Below are positions 1-6,579 of a DNA stretch of 8,096 nt, piece after piece. The stretch is from an uncultured bacterium (GTDB taxonomy: Bacteria > Patescibacteriota > Minisyncoccia > Spechtbacterales > HO2-43-30). Within the stretch, counting starts at the first letter, position 1. Every line of letters begins with the position of its first letter. The notes under the pieces are model-generated. The model ran no database searches. It was not told the origin of the DNA and was given only the letters and a program-made list of their open reading frames with translations. The stretch spans positions 1 through 8,096 of the forward strand of contig CAJXHR010000022.1 in NCBI GenBank assembly GCA_913054525.1. The letters are read 5' to 3'. The translations under genes were made by a program, and so were the position numbers.

Positions 1-47
1 AAAGGTTACTTTTTTTATGCATTCCTTTTACCTCTTCTTTTTTTGAT

Positions 48-83
48 GGCCCCCTCAACTTGTTCACCGAAGTTGAGGGGGCC
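48..83. repeat. Perfect 14-bp inverted repeat with 8-nt loop
   Basis: Positions 48-61 and 70-83 are exact reverse complements (arms GGCCCCCTCAACTT / AAGTTGAGGGGGCC) around the loop GTTCACCG. RNA from either strand would fold into a very stable hairpin. Neither strand has a U-run directly after it: the T7 run at 38-44 lies on the 5' side in the plus direction. It therefore is not a textbook intrinsic terminator. It could be a processing or stability element at a transcript end, a protein-binding inverted repeat, or a dispersed repeat unit. Confidence 0.6.
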
Positions 84-191
84 GGGGTTACCTTCTAGGA
101 AAGGCGTTGATCCCGGCGGAGTTCGGTATATATAAGAAGGTCTCTGGAGTTGCTTGGGTAGGTCCTCGGATCATCATCTGAATCTCCTTTT

Positions 192-215
192 GGGGCGGTG
201 ACTTGCGCCCCTTTT
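192..215 (+). terminator. Weak intrinsic-terminator-like hairpin
   Basis: The arms GGGGCG (192-197) and CGCCCC (206-211) pair around an 8-nt loop and are followed by TTTT (212-215), which suits termination of plus-strand transcripts coming from the left. The stem is only 6 bp and the U-run only four, so the call is tentative. The same hairpin read on the minus strand is followed by A residues and would not terminate S1 transcription. Confidence 0.3.
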
Positions 216-223
216 AAATGTAT

Positions 224-288
224 AGGGGAGAATTGCTCCCCTCCTCTCTAAATCCCAATTTTCTAGGGTGCAGAGAGCGGGGGAGCAG
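224..288. other. Competing hairpins 3' of the S1 gene
   Basis: The segment 235-241 (GCTCCCC) can pair in two exclusive ways. It can pair with 225-230 (GGGGAG), giving a short hairpin with a 5-nt loop that extends to A224-T242. Alternatively it can pair with 280-286 (GGGGAGC), within a longer stem in which 244-249 (CTCTCT) also pairs with 272-277 (AGAGAG). The long form is about 15 bp with one mismatch and one G-U pair on the plus strand, around a 22-nt loop. The region is the beginning of the S1 mRNA 3' flank when read on the minus strand. A role in ending or stabilising that mRNA is inference. Confidence 0.4.
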
Positions 289-336
289 AGTGCCTTTTAA
301 ACGTAAGGATAAGTATAGCCCCTCTAAACATATTTG

Positions 337-1431
337 TCAAGCTACGGCCAATTTTAAAGCTATACGCCGCTCTTCGGGGACTATTTGAGATACTTCAAAT
401 TTATACTCTTTGCCTTCCTCTAGCTTCTCTCTCATTTCTTCTTCGGATGCAAATTCAGAAATATGTACAAGGCCCTGGATGCCTTCTTCAAGGCGCACAA
501 GCGTTCCGTATGCGGTTAGTTTTGAAATTATCCCCTTGACTGCCTTTCCTTGAGGATATTTTTTCTCCAAGTCCTTCCACGGATCCTCTTTCAGCGCTTT
601 TATGGAAAGGGATATTCTCCCGTCTTTTGCGACATCCACTATTTTTGCTTCTATTTTGTCTCCAACTTTGACAATATCACGCGGGTTGTTGACAAGCTGC
701 CAATCCAGCTCCGAAATATGCACTAGGCCTTCTACGAGGGGATCGAGCCGGATAAATGCGCCGAAATCCACGACGCCGGTAACTTGTCCTTTCACGACAT
801 CTCCTATTTTGTATTTCTCAAGAGCTTTCTTTATGGACTCTTCCTCACCCGCTTTTTCGGAGACAATGAATTTGTTTTGGCTTTGTGAGGTATCAAGTAT
901 GCGAACTTCCATGGTTTGGCCTATGTATTGCTGGATCTCTTTGAGTATTTTTTCCTTGTCTCCTCCCTCTACCCGGGGATAGTGCGCGGGGGCAAGTTGA
1001 GACACGGGCAGGAATCCTTCTATGCCCTCTTTTTCTATCATAAGGCCGCCTCTATTGGCGTCCGTAATTTTGACAGAAACGAGCTCTTGAGAATCTCTCA
1101 TTCTGGCAAGTTTTTGCCAGCTTGTTTCCCGTCCGGCTTCCGACAACGAAAGCTCTCGCAGGCCCTCGTCATTTTCAAGCTCCACTATTTTTGCGGAAAT
1201 ACGATCGCCCTTTTTCTTGTCCTTCAGCTTGTCTTGGGATTCAAAATACTCGCGGCCGTAGATTATTCCCGTGCCTCCCAAGCCGAGATCTATATACACC
1301 TCGCCTCCTTCCTTTGTTATAATCGGGCCTTCTACAATATCGCCTTCTTTTGGGGACTGGAACAAAGATCGTTCATGGTCAATGGCGATTTTCATTGAAT
1401 TATTTTCGGCACTTTGGGTTTTTGTGGGCAT
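337..1431 (-). CDS. rpsA: 30S ribosomal protein S1, four S1 domains
   Basis: The product has 364 residues built from four S1 (OB-fold) RNA-binding repeats at about 29-98, 115-192, 209-279 and 295-361. Repeats 3 and 4 are the most canonical, with the signatures VDFGAFIRL...EGLVHISEL (221-242) and YGTLVRL...QGLVHISEF (308-327). S1 binds mRNA on the small ribosomal subunit and helps load poorly structured or SD-poor messages. Four repeats match the shorter S1 of many Gram-positive-type bacteria rather than the six of E. coli. The start at 1431 is the longest option and has no SD. A second ATG at codon 13 (position 1395) would lose only a non-conserved tail and is possible. The gene is divergent from the MBL-gyrA operon across 55 bp and ends in TGA, the only TGA stop among the complete genes here. 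There are no cysteines. A general S1-domain RNA-binding protein is the alternative name. Confidence 0.9.
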   Translation of the reverse strand: MPTKTQSAENNSMKIAIDHERSLFQSPKEGDIVEGPIITKEGGEVYIDLGLGGTGIIYGREYFESQDKLKDKKKGDRISAKIVELENDEGLRELSLSEAGRETSWQKLARMRDSQELVSVKITDANRGGLMIEKEGIEGFLPVSQLAPAHYPRVEGGDKEKILKEIQQYIGQTMEVRILDTSQSQNKFIVSEKAGEEESIKKALEKYKIGDVVKGQVTGVVDFGAFIRLDPLVEGLVHISELDWQLVNNPRDIVKVGDKIEAKIVDVAKDGRISLSIKALKEDPWKDLEKKYPQGKAVKGIISKLTAYGTLVRLEEGIQGLVHISEFASEEEMREKLEEGKEYKFEVSQIVPEERRIALKLAVA

Positions 1432-1451
1432 ATAATGTTATTTAGCACAGC

Positions 1452-1486
1452 TTGAGTTATAATGCAATATTTGCTATTATAAAGGC
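1452..1486 (+). promoter_or_regulatory. Promoter of the MBL-gyrA operon, probably leaderless
   Basis: A -35-like TTGAGT (1452-1457) is followed by a 17-nt spacer and TATTAT (1475-1480), which is preceded by TGC (1472-1474) as in an extended -10. Only six bases separate the -10 from the ATG at 1487, so the predicted transcription start falls on or next to the start codon. A second, perfect TATAAT lies at 1458-1463 without a clear -35 and would give a leader of roughly 17 nt. The element sits in the only long gap before the five-gene run. Confidence 0.55.
1476..1481 (-). promoter_or_regulatory. Candidate -10 for the S1 gene
   Basis: On the minus strand a perfect TATAAT occupies 1481 to 1476, giving a predicted start near 1469 and a leader of about 38 nt before the ATG at 1431. 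No good -35 lies 16-18 nt upstream, since that region is inside the MBL gene. A second option is TATAAC at 1461-1456. Both overlap the plus-strand promoter, so the two directions may compete for polymerase. Confidence 0.35.
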
Positions 1487-2134
1487 ATGGTAATTACCTG
1501 GTACGGACAGGCATGTTTCAAAATACAAAGCGGCGATAAGGCGCTTGTTTTAGACCCGTTCGCAAAATCCATCGGTTTGGCACCTCCCAGCATACAGGCG
1601 GATATCGTATTTGTCACGCATGAGCATGCCGACCACAGTAATATAAAAGCAATAAAAGGGGATTATTTCCTTGTAAACGGGCCGGGGGAGTATGAAATAA
1701 AGGGGGTAAAGGCAGCCGGCATCTCAAGTTTTCATGATAATGAGTCGGGGGCAAAACGCGGTTTAAACACTCTGTATCTTATAGATATAGAGGGGATAAG
1801 GATTTTGCATTGCGGTGACTTAGGGCAGGAAAAGCTGGATGACGCGCAAGTTGAAGAGATAGGGGCCGTTGATATTTTAATGATTCCGGTAGGGGGATTT
1901 TTTACAATAGATGCCAACGAAGCAGTCGGGATTATAAATCAGATAGAGCCCAGAATCGTAATCCCCATGCATTATAAATTGCCTAAAGTTACAATAAAGG
2001 AACTTGAGGGAGTCGATAGATTTTTGAAAGAGTTTGGAGAGGACGAATCCTCTCCCCAAGAGAAGCTAACCATAAAGCAGAAGGATTTTGGAGAGGATAG
2101 GGATAAAACAAAGGTGGTGGTGATGAAGATTTAA
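1487..2134 (+). CDS. MBL-fold metallo-hydrolase, UlaG-like family
   Basis: The product has 215 residues and the compact metallo-beta-lactamase fold of the UlaG-like group (COG2220 / Lactamase_B_3). Visible ligands are the H45-x-H47-x-D49-H50 motif (THEHADHSN), H83, D111 in HCGD (108-111) and H162 in PMHY (160-163), so the dinuclear metal site looks intact. The opening [11 protein letters not shown] and LDPF (22-25) are typical of this family. Members include lactonases, phosphodiesterases and uncharacterised hydrolases; the substrate cannot be read from sequence. No signal peptide is present, so it is cytoplasmic. A charged stretch near the C-terminus (about 183-207) repeats FGED twice. The ATG lies six bases after a -10 element. 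AAAGG lies upstream but only one base from the ATG, too close for a normal SD. It is first in the operon, 14 nt before gyrA. Confidence 0.85.
   Translation: MVITWYGQACFKIQSGDKALVLDPFAKSIGLAPPSIQADIVFVTHEHADHSNIKAIKGDYFLVNGPGEYEIKGVKAAGISSFHDNESGAKRGLNTLYLIDIEGIRILHCGDLGQEKLDDAQVEEIGAVDILMIPVGGFFTIDANEAVGIINQIEPRIVIPMHYKLPKVTIKELEGVDRFLKEFGEDESSPQEKLTIKQKDFGEDRDKTKVVVMKI
2036..2097 (+). other. Switch-like inverted and direct repeats upstream of gyrA
   Basis: Within the 3' part of the MBL gene, GGAGAGGA (2036-2043) pairs perfectly with TCCTCTCC (2048-2055) across the tetraloop CGAA. The same GGAGAGGA recurs at 2090-2097, as part of an 11-nt direct repeat TTTGGAGAGGA (2033-2043 and 2087-2097). 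The middle arm can therefore pair with either copy, giving two exclusive hairpins about 50-110 nt before the gyrA start. The repeats encode the two FGED tetrapeptides, so coding constraint may explain them. No U-run follows. Confidence 0.35.
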
Positions 2135-2148
2135 AGGCAAAATTTTAT

Positions 2149-4629
2149 ATGTATATAGGAAAAATAGAAGTAAGAGAAATAACGCGGGAGATGAGCGAGT
2201 CATATCTTGACTACGCGATGTCTGTTATTGTGTCGCGCGCGCTCCCTGATGTACGCGATGGACTGAAGCCGGTACACAGGCGGATTTTGTATACCATGCA
2301 CGAGATGGGCTTGCGCCATAACGTGAAATTTAGGAAGTCCGCGGCAGTTGTGGGGGATGTCCTAGGGAAATATCATCCTCACGGCGATTCGGCTGTGTAC
2401 GACTCCATGGCGCGAATGGCGCAGGATTTTTCATTGCGTTATATGCTTGTGAATGGCCAGGGAAACTGGGGCTCGGTTGATGGAGACGCGCCGGCCGCGA
2501 TGCGCTACACAGAGGCAAGGATGACAAATATCTCGGGTGAGATGCTGAAGGACATTGATAAGGATACAGTGGACTGGGCGGATAATTACGATGCCACTCG
2601 CAAGGAGCCGAAAGTTCTGCCTTCGGCCGTTCCTCAGCTTCTTATGAACGGCACCATGGGAATTGCTGTGGGTATGGCTACGAATATTCCTCCGCATAAC
2701 CTCACCGAGCTGATGGACGCCCTGATTTATCTTATAAGTAACCCAAAGGCATCTACCCCCGACCTCCTCAAGTTTATAAAGGGCCCCGATTTCCCAACGG
2801 GAGGAATTGTATTCGGGAGAAAGAGCATGCGAGAAGCGTACGCGCAGGGCAGGGGGCCGATAGTCATGAGGGGTGTTGTCGAGATTAAAGAAGCCCCAAA
2901 GAGGGCGAAAGCCAAGGGCTCGTCCGATTCTATCATAGAGATAAGCGAGATTCCCTATCAGGTGAATAAAGCAACTCTAGTGGAAAAAATCGCTGAACTT
3001 GTCAAAGGAGGCAGGGTTGAAGGAATAAGGGACATACGGGATGAGTCGGATAAAGACGGTATGAGCGTCATAATTGAGCTTAAAAAGGATGCCTATCCGC
3101 AGAAAATATTAAATTCCCTTTATAAATTCACGGAGCTGCAGAAAACTTTCCATCTGAATATGCTTGCTCTTGTGGATGGCATACAGCCGCAGGTTTTGAG
3201 TGTCCGCGATGTGCTGGAGAAATATCTTGCTCACAGGCGCGAGGTTGTGCGCCGTCGGCTGGAGTTTGATTTGGCAAGGGCAAAAGAACGGGCTCATATC
3301 CTGGAGGGGCTGAAGAAGGCGCTTGATAAGATAGACGCGGTAATACGCGCCATAAAAGCTTCCAAAGACAGAGACGACGCGCATAAAAATTTAATTAAAA
3401 AGTTCAGATTCTCCCCGGAGCAGACGACAGCGATCCTTGAGATGCGCCTTCAGACACTGGCAAACCTTGAGCGCAAAAAGATAGAAGATGAGCTAAAAGA
3501 AAAGAGAAGGATAATACGCGAGCTGACTACTCTTCTTAAGGATAAAAGGGCATTTCAAAAATATATAAAAGATGAGTTTTCCGCGATAAAAGAAACATAC
3601 GGAGATAAGCGCAAGACAAAAATTATGGTCCAGGATGCCCAGGATATTCAGGAGGAAGACCTTATACCGAAAGAAGAAACCATAATAAGCTTGACTCGCG
3701 GGGGGTACATAAAGAGGGTCTCCCCATCCGCTTACAAAATTCAGAAAAGAGGCGGCAAAGGCATAATCGGCATGGAGACAAAAGGGGAGGATGTCGTGGA
3801 GCATTTTATGTATACTTCCACCCACGATCGCCTTTTGTTTTTTACGGATCAGGGGAAAGTGTATCAGGCCGTCGCGTATGAGATCCCCAAATCAACGAGG
3901 ACCGGACGGGGCAGGGCGCTTGTAAATTTTCTGGAACTTGCAAGAGACGACTTTGTAACCGCTGTTTTGTCGCTTGAGAGAATAAGCCAGGAGGATTTGA
4001 ATGGCGGGGCAGGCAAGGGTAAGGATGCGCCGAAGTTTCTCATAATGGCGACGAAACATGGTATAATAAAAAAGACCTCTATTGAGGACTTCAAAAATGT
4101 ACGCAAGTCGGGGCTTGGAGCTATCCATCTTAAAAAAGGAGACGCGCTCAAATGGGTTGGCGTAAGCTACGGCAAAAACGACGTAATACTTACAACCGTC
4201 AACGGCCAGGCAATACGATTCAAAGAGTCCGACGTGCGGCAGATGGGGCGTACGGCCTCGGGAGTACGGGCAATTACGCTCAAAGGGGATGATGAGATTA
4301 TCTCTATGATCGTTGTGCGCCCTACGCACAAGCATATCTTGATTGTGTCTGAAAATGGCTTCGGAAAGCGTACGGCTATGTCTCTTTTCAAGACGCAGAA
4401 AAGAGGAGGGTTGGGACTAAAAGCCGCGAAAATTTCAGCCAAAACCGGCAAGCTTGTCAGCGCGCTGTCCACGGGAGAAGGACAAGACGAGCTTATCGCT
4501 GTTTCTCAAAAGGGAAAGGTAATACGTACTCCGCTAAAAAAGATTTCTATACTTGGAAGAGCAACGCAAGGGGTAAAAGTAATGCGCCTGTCGGCGGGAG
4601 ATAAAGTTGCCTCTGCAGTAACGGTATAA
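2149..4629 (+). CDS. gyrA: DNA gyrase subunit A
   Basis: The product has 826 residues and is the breakage-reunion subunit of type IIA topoisomerase, which works with GyrB to introduce negative supercoils. The N-terminal half carries the winged-helix and tower domains and a coiled coil, with catalytic R119-Y120 in AAMRYTEAR and the intercalating Ile in [10 protein letters not shown] at I172. The quinolone region reads [12 protein letters not shown], with S81 and D85 matching E. coli S83 and D87, as in susceptible enzymes. The C-terminal DNA-wrapping domain starts near 508 and shows six blade repeats. Its GyrA-box is QKRGGKG (532-538), which favours gyrase over ParC. A second box-like QKRGGLG occurs in blade five (750-756). 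The protein stops just after the last blade, without an acidic tail. The start at 2149 has weak AAAGG 11 nt upstream; ATG at codon 15 is a less likely alternative. gyrB is not in the window. No cysteines are present. Confidence 0.97.
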   Translation: MYIGKIEVREITREMSESYLDYAMSVIVSRALPDVRDGLKPVHRRILYTMHEMGLRHNVKFRKSAAVVGDVLGKYHPHGDSAVYDSMARMAQDFSLRYMLVNGQGNWGSVDGDAPAAMRYTEARMTNISGEMLKDIDKDTVDWADNYDATRKEPKVLPSAVPQLLMNGTMGIAVGMATNIPPHNLTELMDALIYLISNPKASTPDLLKFIKGPDFPTGGIVFGRKSMREAYAQGRGPIVMRGVVEIKEAPKRAKAKGSSDSIIEISEIPYQVNKATLVEKIAELVKGGRVEGIRDIRDESDKDGMSVIIELKKDAYPQKILNSLYKFTELQKTFHLNMLALVDGIQPQVLSVRDVLEKYLAHRREVVRRRLEFDLARAKERAHILEGLKKALDKIDAVIRAIKASKDRDDAHKNLIKKFRFSPEQTTAILEMRLQTLANLERKKIEDELKEKRRIIRELTTLLKDKRAFQKYIKDEFSAIKETYGDKRKTKIMVQDAQDIQEEDLIPKEETIISLTRGGYIKRVSPSAYKIQKRGGKGIIGMETKGEDVVEHFMYTSTHDRLLFFTDQGKVYQAVAYEIPKSTRTGRGRALVNFLELARDDFVTAVLSLERISQEDLNGGAGKGKDAPKFLIMATKHGIIKKTSIEDFKNVRKSGLGAIHLKKGDALKWVGVSYGKNDVILTTVNGQAIRFKESDVRQMGRTASGVRAITLKGDDEIISMIVVRPTHKHILIVSENGFGKRTAMSLFKTQKRGGLGLKAAKISAKTGKLVSALSTGEGQDELIAVSQKGKVIRTPLKKISILGRATQGVKVMRLSAGDKVASAVTV

Positions 4630-4632
4630 ACC

Positions 4633-5193
4633 ATGGCAAAATCCAAGAAAAATTATATCCCCGGCACAGGTGGTTTTATGAAGCCGGAGGAAGTGCTTGA
4701 TAATATTGATATCGAGAAGAATATGAAGGTTGCTGATTTTGGATGCGGGGCAGGATATTTTGCCATTCCCCTTGCAAGAAGGGTCGGGAAAGGAGGAATG
4801 ATTTACGCAGTGGACGTAATGGAGCCCGCCCTTGAATCGGTGCGGGGAAGGGCTAAGGTTTTTTCGATTTTAAATATTGAGACGCTCCGTGGAAATCTTG
4901 AAAAAGATACGGGTTCCGGTATAGAGGCGGGCTCCCTTGATATGGTTTTGCTTGCGAATATTCTATTTCAGTCAGAACTGAAAAATGATATATTAAAAGA
5001 AGCAAAGCGAGTGCTCAAAAAAACCGGTAAAATAGTAGTTATAGAATGGAATAGTGATGCTTCGCTTGGTCCTGGTGCCGGATATAGAATATCAAAAGAA
5101 AACTTAAAGGATTTGGCTAAAGAAGCAGAATTTGTACTTGAAAAAGAATTCAACGCGGGAAACAGTCATTATGGGCTGGTATTTTCTTTATAA
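4633..5193 (+). CDS. Class I SAM-dependent methyltransferase
   Basis: The product has 186 residues and a Rossmann-type SAM-binding fold. Motif I is VADFGCGAGYFA (33-44), and the acidic residue after strand two is D61 in YAVDVMEP. A motif IV-like strand SLDMVLLANI (101-110) and a KRVLKKTGKIVVIEW segment (125-139) complete the UbiE/Methyltransf_11-like core. The chain is short, with no added substrate-recognition domain, so the methyl acceptor cannot be predicted. The N-terminal start MAKSKKNYIPGTGGF is basic and lacks a signal peptide. The start codon lies 3 nt after the gyrA stop with no SD, so translation is probably coupled to gyrA. The stop codon TAA directly abuts the ATG of the next gene. 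The single cysteine (C38) is in motif I. Confidence 0.85.
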   Translation: MAKSKKNYIPGTGGFMKPEEVLDNIDIEKNMKVADFGCGAGYFAIPLARRVGKGGMIYAVDVMEPALESVRGRAKVFSILNIETLRGNLEKDTGSGIEAGSLDMVLLANILFQSELKNDILKEAKRVLKKTGKIVVIEWNSDASLGPGAGYRISKENLKDLAKEAEFVLEKEFNAGNSHYGLVFSL

Positions 5194-6564
5194 ATGCCTT
5201 TACTTCGTTATCAAAGAAATAGGCTAATTATGATGGCCATTGTTCTGCTACTGGGGGGAGTAGTATTTTTGATGATGCAAGGATTATTGCCGGGCTTAAA
5301 GGGAAAGGGGCCCGAGGGCCCCATAGCCCCCGATCCTATTACGCTTGAATTCTGGAACGTATTTGAGGGCGAGGATGTCTATTCGGAACTCTTAGGGGAG
5401 TACAAAGAGCTTTATCCCCATATCACGATAAATTACACAAAGGTAAATTATGTAGAGTATCGTGAAAAACTTAGAGACGCTTTTGCAAACGGCAGTTCTC
5501 CCGATATTTTTGTCATACACAACACTTGGCTGCCTCTTGAGCAAAAGCGTATTTCGCCGGCTCCTATTTCTATATCTTCTGTAGCGCAATTTGAAACAAT
5601 TTATCCTCCGGTTGTAAAGCTTGATTTTATGCGTGAAACCGAAGAAGGGGAAAAGCTGGTGTATGCCCTGCCTATTGCGATAGAGACGCTGGGGCTTTTC
5701 TACAATAAAGATTATTTTGAAACAGCAAATATCACAACGCCTCCAAGGACGTGGGAGGAGCTTCTTGATTATGCGAAGCTGTTTACTCAGTTTGACGACG
5801 CGGGGAAAATAGGCATCTCCGGCATTGCTCTTGGTACAGCGGACAACATAAATCGATCCGAAGATATAGTAACTTTGCTAATGATGCAGGGAGGGGCCCG
5901 CATGAATAACGAGCTTTTGAGCGAGGCAACATTTGATGACGAGGTTTGGGTGGGAGAGGGCGAAAGCCAAAAGCGCTTTAGTCCGGGGAGAGACGGGCTG
6001 GAATTTTACCTCGCTTTTTCGGACAAGACGCGCGATGTATATTCTTGGGATAGGGATATGCCTTATTCCATAGACGCTTTTGTGGAGGGCAAGGCCGCAA
6101 TGATGGTAAACTATCCTCATCATATACCGGTTATAATGGGCAAGGCGCCGCATCTAAATTTCGCAACAGCTCCTGCACCCCAGCTCTTATCAAGGACTGA
6201 AGATATAAACTTCGCAAGCTACTGGGGCCTGACTGTCTCAAAAAATTCCCAGAATACAAATACGGCATGGCAGTTTATAGATTTTTTATCACAGCCGGAA
6301 AATGTTAAAATATATTTAGGAAAGGCAAACTTACCTACAGCCCGCCGAGATCTTATACTGTGGCAGCAGCAGGACGATAAACTTCGCCATTTTGCAAATC
6401 AGATTGTATCTGCGCGATCATGGTATATGGGCGATTCTTTAGCGGTAGATGCCATACTGCGCGACATGATAAAATCGGTACTGGTAGGCGAGCGTACAGC
6501 ACAAGAGGCGCTTGAGGATGCCGCGGCAAGAGCAACGGTGATTATACAGAAAATAATAGAGTAA
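5194..6564 (+). CDS. Membrane-anchored extracellular solute-binding protein, family 1-like
   Basis: The product has 456 residues. After a basic start (R5, R8, R10) a hydrophobic segment at about 11-33 is followed by a Gly/Pro/Lys linker (34-48) and a periplasmic-binding-protein fold resembling maltose-type SBP_bac_1. Recognisable parts are ITLEFWNVFEGED (49-61), NGSSPDIFVIH (99-109), YALPIAIETLGLFYNKDYF (157-175), PRTWEELLDYAK (184-195), VEGKAAMMVNYP (297-308) and SYWGLTVSK...AWQFIDFLSQPEN (342-370). There is no lipobox cysteine and no good signal-peptidase-I site after the hydrophobic core, so an uncleaved N-terminal anchor is likely. There are no cysteines at all. No permease or ATPase gene is next to it. 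It starts immediately after the methyltransferase stop and precedes the FN3-pilin gene by 15 nt. The ligand, probably a sugar or oligosaccharide by family, is not predictable. Confidence 0.85.
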   Translation: MPLLRYQRNRLIMMAIVLLLGGVVFLMMQGLLPGLKGKGPEGPIAPDPITLEFWNVFEGEDVYSELLGEYKELYPHITINYTKVNYVEYREKLRDAFANGSSPDIFVIHNTWLPLEQKRISPAPISISSVAQFETIYPPVVKLDFMRETEEGEKLVYALPIAIETLGLFYNKDYFETANITTPPRTWEELLDYAKLFTQFDDAGKIGISGIALGTADNINRSEDIVTLLMMQGGARMNNELLSEATFDDEVWVGEGESQKRFSPGRDGLEFYLAFSDKTRDVYSWDRDMPYSIDAFVEGKAAMMVNYPHHIPVIMGKAPHLNFATAPAPQLLSRTEDINFASYWGLTVSKNSQNTNTAWQFIDFLSQPENVKIYLGKANLPTARRDLILWQQQDDKLRHFANQIVSARSWYMGDSLAVDAILRDMIKSVLVGERTAQEALEDAAARATVIIQKIIE

Positions 6565-6579
6565 TTAATTTCTAACATC

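Larger units (their letters stand above)
1..336. other. Non-coding, hairpin-rich region downstream of the S1 gene
   Basis: No convincing reading frame is present on either strand. The left end is T-rich, with two runs of seven T (10-16 and 38-44), which could be tails of transcripts entering from a gene to the left. The rest holds several inverted repeats: a perfect 14-bp stem at 48-83, a 7-bp pair 90-96/135-141 enclosing 38 nt, a 6-bp stem at 192-211 followed by TTTT, and competing stems between 224 and 288. I looked for tRNA, tmRNA, RNase P, SRP and 5S signatures on both strands and recognised none. It may be a shared 3' region between S1 and an off-window gene, or may hold an unrecognised structured RNA. 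Confidence 0.5.

Noticed and set aside
92..125. Minus-strand similarity to the extreme 3' end of 16S rRNA (GGATCA, CCTTTC and spacing)
   Set aside because: The resemblance stops at about 30 nt. The universally conserved upstream segment of 16S helix 44/45 is missing and the anti-SD core is not intact, so it is probably coincidence.
337..339. TGA recoded as glycine, as in some Patescibacteria lineages
   Set aside because: No in-frame TGA interrupts any gene here. Reading through the S1 TGA gives only a non-conserved tail into the hairpin region, so the standard code is the simpler reading.
916..1398. Plus-strand open frame of 160 codons opposite the S1 gene
   Set aside because: It is fully antisense to a well-supported S1 coding sequence and its translation has no domain character.
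1487..2134. True beta-lactamase or resistance gene
   Set aside because: The fold and motif belong to the cytoplasmic UlaG-like group, with no signal peptide and a housekeeping context; nothing points to antibiotic hydrolysis.
3892..4335. Minus-strand open frames opposite gyrA (up to 147 codons)
   Set aside because: They mirror the strongly conserved GyrA C-terminal domain and show no recognisable protein features.
2149..4629. Topoisomerase IV subunit ParC instead of GyrA
   Set aside because: A clear GyrA-box (QKRGGKG) and six complete C-terminal blades favour gyrase.
5307..5322. GC-rich inverted repeat GGGGCCC-GA-GGGCCCC
   Set aside because: It lies in the Gly/Pro linker of the solute-binding protein and is explained by GGN and CCN codons; the 2-nt loop is also sterically poor.
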